From Oscillospiraceae bacterium (GTDB lineage: Bacteria > Bacillota > Clostridia > Saccharofermentanales > Saccharofermentanaceae): a DNA stretch of 64,000 nt. Under the pieces are notes generated by a model, which saw only the letters and a list, made by a program, of their open reading frames with translations, was not told the origin of the DNA and searched no databases. Both the position numbers and the translations under genes were made by a program. Below, one piece after another: positions 26,122 to 35,260 of this stretch. Each line of letters opens with the position of its first letter. The stretch's first letter is position 1. The stretch is taken from the NCBI GenBank assembly GCA_015069205.1, contig SVIZ01000004.1:96429-160428 (forward strand), read 5' to 3'.

Positions 26122-28817
26122 TATTTAGCCTCCAGCCAGTCCTTACCGAATCCGACCTCTGCAAGAAGAGGAACACTAAGTGAAGCAGCAGCTTCCATCT
26201 CACTCTTAAGTATAGATGCACAGAGGTCTTTATCGTTTATATCACATTCGCAGATAAGTTCGTCATGGACCTGCATTACAAGTTTTGCCGAAGGGAGTTT
26301 CTCTTCCAAAGCCTTGCTTACACGGTTCATTGCAATCTTGATAATGTCAGCCGCAGTACCCTGAATTGGCGTATTCATGGCAGCTCTGTAACCGAAATTC
26401 TTAATATTCCTGTTCTGGCTCTTAAGCTCATTAAGGATCCTCTTTCTGCCATACAAAGTTACAGTAAAGCCCTTTTCCTCGCCTGACTTCTTGAGATCTT
26501 CAAGATAAGCCATAACACCGGGGAACTGATTGCCATACTCCTTAATGAGATCCGCTGCTTCCTTGTAACCGATGCCGAGATCCTGTGCAAGACCGTAATC
26601 AGAAATGCCGTAAATGATACTGAAGTTAACGGTCTTGGCGGTAGCACGCATCTTATGCGTGACCATGTCTTCAGATACGCCGTAAACCTTAGCAGCTGTT
26701 CTCTTGTGTATATCTTCACCGTCAAGGAACGCAGAGCACATAACTTCATCGCCGCTCAAAGCAGCTAGAAGTCTTAATTCGATCTGAGAATAGTCTGCAT
26801 CTACAAGGATCTTGCCTTCTTCGGCAGTAAAAGCTTCACGGAGACGTGAACCTTCATCTGTTCTTACCGGAATGTTCTGCAGGTTAGGCTCTGTAGATGA
26901 GAGTCTTCCCGTATTCGTCATTGCCTGAGTAAATGTAGTGTGGATCCTGGAATCGCTCTTTATGGCACGAGCAAGACCCAAAGCATATGTAGAATCGAGC
27001 TTTGAAAGCTCACGGTATTTAATGATGTAATCGATAGCCGGAGAATACTTCCTTAATCTGTTGAGTTCCTCAATACCGGTAGAGTAATCTCCGCTCTTGC
27101 CCTTCTTTCCTGATGGAAGATTCAGATACTTCTCCCCATATAGAACGTCAGCTAGCTGCTTGGGTGAAGAGATATTGAACTCAGTGCCGCATTCGTCATA
27201 AACGCGGGCGCTAATGTCCTCCAGGCGCTTTGTATATTCGCTGTGAAGCTCAGAAAGTCTTTCGCCTGAAACGTGCATTCCGTTACGCTCGATCTTATCC
27301 AAAGTAATAACAAGCGGGAATTCTATCTCATAAAGAAGACTCTTGAGGTCTTTGTCCTTTTCGATGTCCCTGTTCATGACCTTTGCAATAGCCATTACAG
27401 CCAGGAGCTTTTCAGCACATTCTTCAACTTTTGATGAACCGTCATCTTCAACTATCTCATCAAACAAAGAAAGCTGCTTAACAGGTCCCTTCTTATCTTC
27501 GACGGGATAAGAAGTCTGCAAGACACTCTCATAGAGTCTTTGAAGATCAGGCTTGCCTGACAGGATATTCAATACATATCCTGCGATCTCACAGTCAAAA
27601 ACAGACTTAACGGAAACCAGAGGTTCCTTGATAAACTTTGACCTGTCTTTATAACTGTAAGATACAGGGAAAACGTTTTTCCCAAGACTTAACTTATTAA
27701 AATCTTCAGGGCTGATTACATAAACGGTCTTGGAAGACCAGTCAAGAAGAACTGCCTTCGCACCTGAAGGAATGTCAACAAAATCAATTCCGCAATTAAG
27801 ATCATCGATATTAAAAGATGCAGGAACTTCATAAACGATCTTAAGTCCGCCCTTAAGCGCATCAGTTACCTCTGATGAGATCTTGCTTACGAATTCATCG
27901 ACATCACCGGCAGGTTCAAATCCTGAAGGCTTTACATTCTCAAGATCAAGTTTTTTAAGAAGAGATCTTAAAGCGAGACGGTTTAACGCGCCGGACATCG
28001 CGGATAGATCTCTGGTCTCTGATGGATAAGCAGTATCCTTTGCGCCGAACTCAACGGGACTCTCCCTGTCGATCTTGCAGAGCTTGAGGTTAAGATCAAG
28101 AAGCTCTCTGGAAGCCTTGATCCTCTCCCTTAATGCAGGAGACAGTTTATCGGCATTCTCATAAACGCCGTCACATGAACCATAGTCAGCAATAAGCTTA
28201 AATGCAGTCTTCTCACCGACTTTTTCAACACCTTTGATGTTATCTGAGTTATCACCCATTAGAGCTTTAACCTGAACGAATACTTCAGGCTTTACTCCAT
28301 AAGTTTCTTCGAACATCTTCCTGTCAAACAGCACACGGGGTTCCTTGCCCTTTCCGGACTGCGGCATTATTACCGATACCTTGTCGGAAATAAGCTGGAA
28401 ATCGTCGTGGTCGCCGCTGAAGATATAAACATCCATGCCCTGCTCTTCACCCTGCTTTGACAGAGTTCCGATAAGATCATCAGCCTCATATCCGGCAAGT
28501 TCCATACGCTTGATCCCATAAAGATCAAGAAGGTTCTTAACAACAGGCATCTGTGCATGAAGATCATCAGGCATACCCTTACGGTTAGCCTTATACTCAG
28601 TGCTCATCTTATGTCTGAATGTGGGCTCTTTCCTGTCGAAAAGAACGCACATGTAATCAGGGTTATATTCCTTCATGACACCTAAAACGGAATTAAAGAA
28701 CCCGTTTACGGCACCTGTGGGAGTACCGTCAGGCGCAGTCATAGGAGCTCTGCCGATTACGGCATAGTATGCTCTGTTGATAATTGAGTTACCGTCAACA
28801 AGAAGCAGTGTACTCAT
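26121..28817 (-). CDS. polA: DNA polymerase I with inactive proofreading domain
   Basis: An 898-residue family A polymerase. The N-terminal 5' nuclease shows VLFDRKEPTFRHKM, AGYEADDLIGTL, FSGDHDDFQLIS and GDNSDNIKGVEKVGEKTA. The polymerase domain shows motif A DADYSQIELRLLAALSGD, motif B with RATAKTVNFSIIYGI, and motif C QVHDELICE. The central 3'-5' exonuclease-like region (about 300-470) lacks the DxE element and the other carboxylates, so proofreading should be absent, as in many Gram-positive PolI enzymes. It acts in repair and Okazaki fragment processing. Starts one base into the stop of the large activase gene. Confidence 0.97.
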   Translation of the reverse strand: MSTLLLVDGNSIINRAYYAVIGRAPMTAPDGTPTGAVNGFFNSVLGVMKEYNPDYMCVLFDRKEPTFRHKMSTEYKANRKGMPDDLHAQMPVVKNLLDLYGIKRMELAGYEADDLIGTLSKQGEEQGMDVYIFSGDHDDFQLISDKVSVIMPQSGKGKEPRVLFDRKMFEETYGVKPEVFVQVKALMGDNSDNIKGVEKVGEKTAFKLIADYGSCDGVYENADKLSPALRERIKASRELLDLNLKLCKIDRESPVEFGAKDTAYPSETRDLSAMSGALNRLALRSLLKKLDLENVKPSGFEPAGDVDEFVSKISSEVTDALKGGLKIVYEVPASFNIDDLNCGIDFVDIPSGAKAVLLDWSSKTVYVISPEDFNKLSLGKNVFPVSYSYKDRSKFIKEPLVSVKSVFDCEIAGYVLNILSGKPDLQRLYESVLQTSYPVEDKKGPVKQLSLFDEIVEDDGSSKVEECAEKLLAVMAIAKVMNRDIEKDKDLKSLLYEIEFPLVITLDKIERNGMHVSGERLSELHSEYTKRLEDISARVYDECGTEFNISSPKQLADVLYGEKYLNLPSGKKGKSGDYSTGIEELNRLRKYSPAIDYIIKYRELSKLDSTYALGLARAIKSDSRIHTTFTQAMTNTGRLSSTEPNLQNIPVRTDEGSRLREAFTAEEGKILVDADYSQIELRLLAALSGDEVMCSAFLDGEDIHKRTAAKVYGVSEDMVTHKMRATAKTVNFSIIYGISDYGLAQDLGIGYKEAADLIKEYGNQFPGVMAYLEDLKKSGEEKGFTVTLYGRKRILNELKSQNRNIKNFGYRAAMNTPIQGTAADIIKIAMNRVSKALEEKLPSAKLVMQVHDELICECDINDKDLCASILKSEMEAAASLSVPLLAEVGFGKDWLEAK

Positions 28818-31800
28818 TACTTGCCCTCTTTATTCTTCATTTCTTCTTCGATCTCAGCATCCCTGACTGCACGTGCCGTGCTGATCATGAGCTTGATCCT
28901 GTTGAGCTGGTTAGCTTCAGAAGCACCCGGATCGTAATCGATAGGAACGATATTCGATGTCGGATACTGTCTTCTCAATTCCTTGATCATGCCCTTACCG
29001 GTTACATGATTAGGAAGACATGCGAAAGGCTGTGCGCAGATAATGTTCGGAACGCCGTCCTGAATAAGTTCGATCATCTCGGCCGTAAGGAACCATCCCT
29101 CACCGCAAGAGTTACCGCAGCTCAATACCGTTGAAGACTTCTCGGCAAGTTCCTGGATTCTTTCAGTCAGCATGAATTTACCGTTGGTCTTTGCAAATTC
29201 CTTGTTGATAGGCTTTCTTAAAGACTCAAGGAATCTGATCGCTGTCTTCATGATATATCCGGTCTTTTTACTCCTACCGAGGTTCTGAGCCTGCCAGAGC
29301 GGGTTATATGCGCAGTACAGGAAGAAGTCCAGTACTCCGGGCAATACAGCCTCACACCCTTCGGCCTCAATAACATCAATAGCGTTATTGTTGGCATCTG
29401 GCTGGAACTTAACGAGGATCTCTCCTACAAGTCCAACACGCGGCTTTCTCGGAATATCAGCAAGAGGCAGTGCATCGAATTTTGCAACTGCGAACTTAAC
29501 GAATTCCTTATATTTCTTGATGACCGGAGGATTATCAAGATCAACACCGATCGATAAGAGACAATCTCTTATAGCCTTCTTCTCTTCGATCGATCTTGAG
29601 AAGTAGCTGTTGGGCATCATGACATCATATCTTTCAGAGAGATCATCATTCTCGAGCTTCTGGTTGAAGAGTCTTCTTCCGATCCTGTTGATGTAAGAAT
29701 ACAAAGCATTAGCTGATCCCGGAACCTTCTCGTAAGGTCTTACTCTCAAAAGAAGAGTTGATACCATGTCGCCTGCACACAATGCCTTGATCGCATCAAG
29801 GAGGAATGAAGCCTTGTATTCAAATCCTTCATTCTTCTCAAATCTCTGGGCAGAAATAGTGATAACGGGAATCTGAGGATATCCGGCTTCCTTTAATGCC
29901 TTTCTTAAGAAAGCAACATAGTTTGTAGCACGGCATCCGCCACCCGTCTGTGTGATGGCGAGCGTAGTGTTATCAGGATCGATGTCACCTTTGAGAATAG
30001 CATTGATCATCTGACCGACAACGATAAGCGTAGGGAAACATGCATCGTTATTAACATACTTGAGACCACACTCGATATCTTCTCTTGTAGCCTGCTTTAA
30101 GAGCTTGAGCTTATATCCGTGCTTATGGAATACAGACTCAACAAACTCAAACTGAATAGGCGCCATCTGAGGTGCAAGGATAGTGTGATTCTTCTTGTGT
30201 TCCTTAGTAAATTCAACTCTGTGAACCGTATAAGGCGCATCATCTGAATCAGCAGAAACCTTTGAAGCAGAATTACCGTTTGCTTCAAGCTCAAGACGCT
30301 CGTTCATAGCAACAACGAGAGATCTCATTCTGATTCTTGCTGCACCGAGGTTACTTACCTCATCGATCTTAAGAAGCGTATAGAGTTTTCCTGAAGATTC
30401 AAGGATCTCCTGGACCTGGTCAGATGTAACGGCATCAAGACCGCAGCCGAAGCTTGTAAGCTGAACAAGCTCAAGATCAGGTCTTGTAAGTACAAAAGCA
30501 GCCGCCTCGTAAAGTCTTGTGTGATACATCCACTGGTCAATAACTCTGATAGGACGCTTCAATACACCGGGCTTTGCAACTGCATCTTCAGTAAGAACTG
30601 CAAGACCCAAAGAGTTGATCATCTGGGGAATACCGTGGTTGATCTCAGGATCGCAGTGATATGGTCTTCCGGCAAGAACGATACCCTTAAGGCCCTTTTC
30701 TTCCATCTCCTTGAGGATCTCCCTGCCCTTTGCCTTGATGTCTTCCTTGTATTTGAAGTACTCTTCGGCACCGGCCTGAACTGCCTGCTTAGCTTCTTCA
30801 GCAGATACACCAAGATAATCGAAGCACTCTGTAAGGTGAAGAGCAACATTATCGAGATTATCCAAAGGCATGAAAGGATTTAAGTATCTGATATTCTTTT
30901 CGTGAAGATTCTCGACATTATTTCTGATTACCTCAGGATAAGAGCATACGATCGGACAGTTATAATGGTTATTGGAATTCTTATTTTCAATATTCTCATA
31001 AGGAACATCAGGATAGAAGATAGTTTTGATCCCGCGCTCAATGAGATTCTCGATATGACCGTGAGCCAGCTTAGCCGGATAGCATACAGATTCCGAAGGG
31101 ATAGTCTCCATACCGCCTTCGTAGATCTTATGAGATGATCTCGCTGAGATCAGGACTCTGAATCCGAGCTTGGTAAGAACCGTAAACCAGAAAGGATAAT
31201 TCTCATACTGGTTAAGGACTCTTGGGATACCGATCTCTCCTCTGGGAGCATCCTCGAGCTTTAATGGCTTATAGTAACTGAATGTTCTTGAATACTTATA
31301 ATCGAAAAGATTCGGGAGCTTCTCCTTGGCATTGGCAGGTTCTCTGTCGAGCGCGAGGTCCTCGCCTCTCTCGCAGCGGTTGCCTGATACGAACTTTGTT
31401 CCGTTGGAGAATGTAGCAATAGTAAGACGGCAGTGATTTGTACAGCCCTGGCACTGGGTATTCTCTGTATCCATTGTGAATGAATCGAGTTCATCCTTAC
31501 CGAGAACTGCAGACTTATCACCTTCATGACTTCTCTTCTGTGCGATAAGTGCTGCACCGAAAGCGCCCATCAAGCCTGCTACGTTAGGTCTGATTACATC
31601 TCTTCCTGATACAAGCTCAAAACATCTCAGGATTGCATCGTTAAGGAATGTACCGCCCTGAACGACGATGTTCTTACCGAGCTGTTCGGTATCACGGATC
31701 TTGATAACTTTATAAAGAGCATTACGGACTACTGAGTAAGAAAGACCTGCAGAAATATCGCCTACGGAAGCGCCTTCCTTCTGTGCCTGCTTAACCTTTG

Positions 31801-33262
31801 AGTTCATGAAAACGGTACAACGTGTACCGAGATCTACAGGCTTCGTAGAGCTTAATGCAGCCTCGGCAAACTCAGGTGTAGTAAGACCCAATGTCTGCGC
31901 AAATGTCTGGATGAATGAACCGCATCCAGAAGAACATGCCTCATTAAGCATGATGGAATCGATAACGCCGTTTCTGATCTTCATGCACTTCATGTCCTGG
32001 CCGCCGATGTCGATGATGAAATCAACGTTCGGACAGAAGAACTTGGCAGACTGGAAGTGAGCCATAGTCTCGATCTCACCGATATCGATATTAAGAGCAG
32101 CCTTGATGATGTTCTCACCGTATCCTGTTACGCAAGAATGAGCAAGATAGCAGTCTTCAGGCATCTTGGAATAGATGTCCTTCATGATCGTAACCGCACT
32201 CATTACCGGGTTACCCTTGTTGGATGCATAGTATGTATATACGAGCTCGCCCTTCTTGTTGATAACTACGGCCTTTGTCGTCGTAGAACCTGCATCAAGA
32301 CCAAGATAAAGCTCACCCTTCTGGTCCTTGATATCAAATACGGGAATCTGGTCTTTCTTATGACGCTCATCGAAAGCGGTCTTATCCTCTTTGCTCTTGA
32401 AGATGGGATCGATCCTGATGATATCCGGAACGAAGCCTTCCCTGTTCTTAAGCTTTACGAGAAGCTCTGAAAGGTTAACGGGATTCTTGCCGTCAGCTGA
32501 CAAAGCAGCGCCGAGAGCGACATAGATCTGAGCTTCTTCAGGCATCCAGAATGAATCGACCTTATCCTTCAGTGTACGCTCAAAAGCATTACGGAGCTCT
32601 GAATTGAAGAACAACGGTCCGCCTAAGAAAGTTACATTACCCTTGATGGGTCTGCCGCATGCAAGACCTGAGATTGTCTGGTTAACAACGGACTGATAGA
32701 TGGAAGCAGCAAGGTCTTCTTTTGCAGCACCCTCATTGATGAGAGGCTGAAGGTCAGACTTGGCGAAAACGCCGCATCGGCTTGCGATCGTATAAAGTGA
32801 TCTGTAGTCTTTGGCAAAATTATTGAGACCGTCAGCATCTGTCTGAAGGAGTGATGCCATCTGGTCGATAAATGAACCCGTACCGCCTGCACATGTACCG
32901 TTCATACGCTGCTCAAGTACAGGATGCATATATGTGATCTTGGCATCCTCACCGCCGAGCTCGATGATTACGTCTGTCTCAGGGTGATAAGTCTTGATGG
33001 CCTGAGTCTCAGCCATAACTTCCTGTGTAAACTTGAAGCCGAGCCAGTTTGCAACAGAAAGTCCGCCTGAACCAGTAATTACTACATCTACATCGATTCC
33101 GGGGAACTTATTATTCAGATCCTCAAAAAGATCATTCAAAAGACCTGATACATCAGAATGGTGTCTCTGATAGTCACTGTGGATGATCTTCTCACCATCA
33201 AGAAGTACCACCTTAATTGTTGTAGATCCGATATCAAGACCAAGCTTGTATACCTTGCCCAT
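28817..33262 (-). CDS. Giant double-ASKHA acyl-CoA dehydratase activase-type protein
   Basis: A 1481-residue protein related to the activator of 2-hydroxyacyl-CoA dehydratases. Domain 1 (about 5-260) has GLDIGSTTIK, and cysteines Cys124 (NGTCAGGTGSF) and Cys163 (SRCGVFAKSD). Domain 2 (about 318-575) has GLDAGSTTTK, Cys443/Cys447 (EACSSGCGSF) and Cys482 (TRCTVFMNSK). A four-cysteine cluster follows (Cys604, 607, 611, 630), then a long DUF2229/HgdB-like half. In HgdC, two cysteines per subunit hold a 4Fe-4S cluster between subunits; both domains keep such a pair, so an intramolecular cluster is possible (inference). No dehydratase subunits are nearby. GGAGG is 7 nt before the ATG. Confidence 0.9.
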   Translation of the reverse strand: MGKVYKLGLDIGSTTIKVVLLDGEKIIHSDYQRHHSDVSGLLNDLFEDLNNKFPGIDVDVVITGSGGLSVANWLGFKFTQEVMAETQAIKTYHPETDVIIELGGEDAKITYMHPVLEQRMNGTCAGGTGSFIDQMASLLQTDADGLNNFAKDYRSLYTIASRCGVFAKSDLQPLINEGAAKEDLAASIYQSVVNQTISGLACGRPIKGNVTFLGGPLFFNSELRNAFERTLKDKVDSFWMPEEAQIYVALGAALSADGKNPVNLSELLVKLKNREGFVPDIIRIDPIFKSKEDKTAFDERHKKDQIPVFDIKDQKGELYLGLDAGSTTTKAVVINKKGELVYTYYASNKGNPVMSAVTIMKDIYSKMPEDCYLAHSCVTGYGENIIKAALNIDIGEIETMAHFQSAKFFCPNVDFIIDIGGQDMKCMKIRNGVIDSIMLNEACSSGCGSFIQTFAQTLGLTTPEFAEAALSSTKPVDLGTRCTVFMNSKVKQAQKEGASVGDISAGLSYSVVRNALYKVIKIRDTEQLGKNIVVQGGTFLNDAILRCFELVSGRDVIRPNVAGLMGAFGAALIAQKRSHEGDKSAVLGKDELDSFTMDTENTQCQGCTNHCRLTIATFSNGTKFVSGNRCERGEDLALDREPANAKEKLPNLFDYKYSRTFSYYKPLKLEDAPRGEIGIPRVLNQYENYPFWFTVLTKLGFRVLISARSSHKIYEGGMETIPSESVCYPAKLAHGHIENLIERGIKTIFYPDVPYENIENKNSNNHYNCPIVCSYPEVIRNNVENLHEKNIRYLNPFMPLDNLDNVALHLTECFDYLGVSAEEAKQAVQAGAEEYFKYKEDIKAKGREILKEMEEKGLKGIVLAGRPYHCDPEINHGIPQMINSLGLAVLTEDAVAKPGVLKRPIRVIDQWMYHTRLYEAAAFVLTRPDLELVQLTSFGCGLDAVTSDQVQEILESSGKLYTLLKIDEVSNLGAARIRMRSLVVAMNERLELEANGNSASKVSADSDDAPYTVHRVEFTKEHKKNHTILAPQMAPIQFEFVESVFHKHGYKLKLLKQATREDIECGLKYVNNDACFPTLIVVGQMINAILKGDIDPDNTTLAITQTGGGCRATNYVAFLRKALKEAGYPQIPVITISAQRFEKNEGFEYKASFLLDAIKALCAGDMVSTLLLRVRPYEKVPGSANALYSYINRIGRRLFNQKLENDDLSERYDVMMPNSYFSRSIEEKKAIRDCLLSIGVDLDNPPVIKKYKEFVKFAVAKFDALPLADIPRKPRVGLVGEILVKFQPDANNNAIDVIEAEGCEAVLPGVLDFFLYCAYNPLWQAQNLGRSKKTGYIMKTAIRFLESLRKPINKEFAKTNGKFMLTERIQELAEKSSTVLSCGNSCGEGWFLTAEMIELIQDGVPNIICAQPFACLPNHVTGKGMIKELRRQYPTSNIVPIDYDPGASEANQLNRIKLMISTARAVRDAEIEEEMKNKEGK

Positions 33263-33280
33263 TACTTAACCTCCACGCTC

Positions 33281-34039
33281 TTATCTGTTAGTTTTCGGCG
33301 TACCCTTTGGCTGAGCCGATTTACGAACCACATTATTACCCGAATTCATGTGGTTCTTATTTGATGAGCCTGTCTGACGGCCCTTATTTGTTTTCTTACG
33401 GGCAGGAATTGAACCGAAAAGCTTAAAGGACTTATCCTTAAGATCCTTAAGCCAGTTCATCTGCTCATTACGAAGTGTTTCCTTGAAATTCCTGGTATCA
33501 AGGCTCTGCTTAAACTCAGTGCCCAAAGAAACTCTTAAGAGCTCATCCGGAATACCGAGAGAAAGATCAAAAGGCTTTCCGAATGAATCCTTAACTTCAA
33601 GTTGCAATGATTCGCAGACTTTTCTGCAGTTTTCCTCATAAAGCTCAACTCCGCACTTAATGCCGAGCTGTGTCATGAGTCCGGTAAAGTTCAATGTGAT
33701 ATAAGGAAGATTGCTCGAGAAAATCAGGTGAAGGCAAATAAGCTTCATATATGACTCAAGACAAATACACTCCTGGTCACAGATAAGCGTAAGCTCGCCT
33801 TCTGTAGTCATCTTTGAAATATCAGCCTTCTCGTTTTCGAAGCCATTTGCCCACAGGAAATAAAGCTCCCTGTAGACTTCCTTCTTAAAACTCTCAAAAT
33901 CGCGTGTTAAAGGCTCTGCAAGAACCTTATTGCCGAGATTGAAGATATATTGCATGTATGAAACTTCAAGATAGCTCGGAACCGAGAAATATTTGAAGTA
34001 AGCCGCTACATCACGGCTGTTGTATATATATTTGCGCAA
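33281..34039 (-). CDS. Protein of unknown function with basic C-terminal tail
   Basis: I do not recognise this 252-residue protein. It is soluble, with hydrophobic alpha-helical stretches around residues 95-125 (LESYMKLICLHLIF) and no TM helix of clear length. From about 215 the tail is strongly basic and rich in Asn, Ser and Gly (ARKKTNKGRQTGSSNKNHMN), which suggests nucleic-acid binding, but that is inference. The start is TTG, supported by GGAG 6 nt upstream and by an extended -10 promoter. It is first in the run leading to the giant activase (18 nt away) and polA. Confidence 0.75.
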   Translation of the reverse strand: MRKYIYNSRDVAAYFKYFSVPSYLEVSYMQYIFNLGNKVLAEPLTRDFESFKKEVYRELYFLWANGFENEKADISKMTTEGELTLICDQECICLESYMKLICLHLIFSSNLPYITLNFTGLMTQLGIKCGVELYEENCRKVCESLQLEVKDSFGKPFDLSLGIPDELLRVSLGTEFKQSLDTRNFKETLRNEQMNWLKDLKDKSFKLFGSIPARKKTNKGRQTGSSNKNHMNSGNNVVRKSAQPKGTPKTNR

Positions 34040-34083
34040 AAGAAACTCCTATCCGCATAATCTCGCATAATAAATCAGTATGG

Positions 34084-34092
34084 ATTATAGCA
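34084..34092 (-). promoter_or_regulatory. Extended -10 promoter for the 34039 to 23949 gene run
   Basis: On the minus strand TGCTATAAT occupies 34092 to 34084: a perfect TATAAT with the TGN extension. No good -35 box lies 16-18 nt upstream, as is common for extended -10 promoters. The start of transcription would be near 34077, about 38 nt before the TTG start. Confidence 0.6.
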
Positions 34093-34175
34093 TAAAGTCG
34101 CTAATATACTTATTAAAAATAAAAGAGGTTTAGGGCAAAATCCCGTCATGGCATATTTGTTCTTCACAAAAAGGT

Positions 34176-34295
34176 AAATACGGTAAAAGTACGGTCATCG
34201 CCGTACTATCAGCCGCATTTTACGGCAAAAACACAGTACAAATACGGCTAAAACTACGGCTATGCCGTATTAGAAGCCGTATTTGATTGCCAAAA
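34176..34295. repeat. Duplicated palindrome-rich segment in the 305-bp gap before uppP
   Basis: Two imperfect direct copies of about 55 bp begin at 34176 and 34240 (period 64), each opening AAATACGG, then AAAA, TACGG, a CCGTA partner, AGCCG and a final GGCAAAA or TGCCAAAA. Each copy has an inner palindrome: GTACGG-6 nt-CCGTAC at 34189-34206 and TACGGC-TAT-GCCGTA at 34255-34269. The gap 34040-34344 holds no gene; apart from these repeats there is only the promoter at 34084 and a weak hairpin near 34303. Operator array or extragenic repeat are both possible. Confidence 0.6.
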
Positions 34296-34302
34296 TAATC
34301 CA

Positions 34303-34323
34303 TTTCACTTGATGAAGTGGAAA
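34303..34323 (-). terminator. Weak hairpin after uppP
   Basis: TTTCACTT (34303-34310) can pair with AAGTGGAAA (34315-34323) around GATG, with one bulged G. On the minus strand it is followed by TGGATTATTTTGG. It lies 21 nt after the uppP stop. The T tail is poor, so termination may be partial. Confidence 0.35.
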
Positions 34324-34344
34324 ATTCAATTAAAGACTGAATAA

Positions 34345-35229
34345 TCAGGCTGCGCCCTGAAGCACACCGCCGCCGATAACGCCTGCAGCGCCAAGGATCA
34401 GAACAACAATGCCAAGAGCAATACGGTACCAGCCGAATACTGTGAAAGAATGCTTTCTGATAAAAGCCATGAGTCTGTTGATAACAAGAAGGCTGACACC
34501 AAATGCGGTAACCATGCCGACAAGAAGCAATCCTATCTCATGACCGGAAACTGAACCGTCATACTTAAGGATCTTAAGAAGGCTTGCTCCGAGCATTACG
34601 GGAATAGCAAGGAAGAAAGTAAACTTTGCAGCAGCCTCCCTCTTGATTCCGATGGCAATGGAACCTACGATTGTAGAACCTGATCTTGAAGCACCCGGGA
34701 ATACGGCAGCAAGAAGCTGGAACAATCCGATAGCAACAGCATGTCCCCAGTTAAGCTGGTTTACTGTCTTTATTCTGGGATCCTTTCCCTTCATGAAGCG
34801 CTCAACAACAATGAACGCAATACCGAACAGGATGAGTGATATAGCAACGACTACGTAGTTATAAAGGTGCTCGTCGAGCCAGTCGTCGAAAAGAACGCCT
34901 ACGATGGCTGCAGGAACGCATGCAAGAGCTATCTTGAGCCACATGATGATCTTGTCTTTCATTATGTACTTGCCGATGCCGTCTTTGGCAAAAGGATGTT
35001 CGTTATTCTTAACTCCAAAAGGCCATATTTCCTTCCAGAAGATAACAATAACCGCAAGAATGGCACCAAGCTGTATGACAACAAGATAAAGATCATAGAA
35101 TTCAGGTGATACATTGAGTTTCATGAACTCGTTCAATATGATCATATGTCCGGTAGAGCTTACGGGCAGCCATTCAGTGATACCCTCAACAATACCGAAA
35201 ATAAATGCAACAAAATAATCCCAAATCAT
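34345..35229 (-). CDS. uppP: Undecaprenyl-diphosphatase UppP (BacA)
   Basis: A 294-residue polytopic membrane enzyme that recycles undecaprenyl pyrophosphate to the monophosphate lipid carrier. The active-site motifs are visible: FGIVEGITEWLPVSSTGH (residues 11-28) and FPGASRSGSTI in the second half. About eight hydrophobic helices are present. AAAGGAG precedes the ATG. It lies 31 nt after leuA at the end of a run that also has murD, so lipid-carrier supply and precursor synthesis are encoded together. Loss of this activity sensitises cells to bacitracin. Confidence 0.96.
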   Translation of the reverse strand: MIWDYFVAFIFGIVEGITEWLPVSSTGHMIILNEFMKLNVSPEFYDLYLVVIQLGAILAVIVIFWKEIWPFGVKNNEHPFAKDGIGKYIMKDKIIMWLKIALACVPAAIVGVLFDDWLDEHLYNYVVVAISLILFGIAFIVVERFMKGKDPRIKTVNQLNWGHAVAIGLFQLLAAVFPGASRSGSTIVGSIAIGIKREAAAKFTFFLAIPVMLGASLLKILKYDGSVSGHEIGLLLVGMVTAFGVSLLVINRLMAFIRKHSFTVFGWYRIALGIVVLILGAAGVIGGGVLQGAA

Positions 35230-35260
35230 TTTTCTAAACTCCTTTAATTAAACCCCAAAA

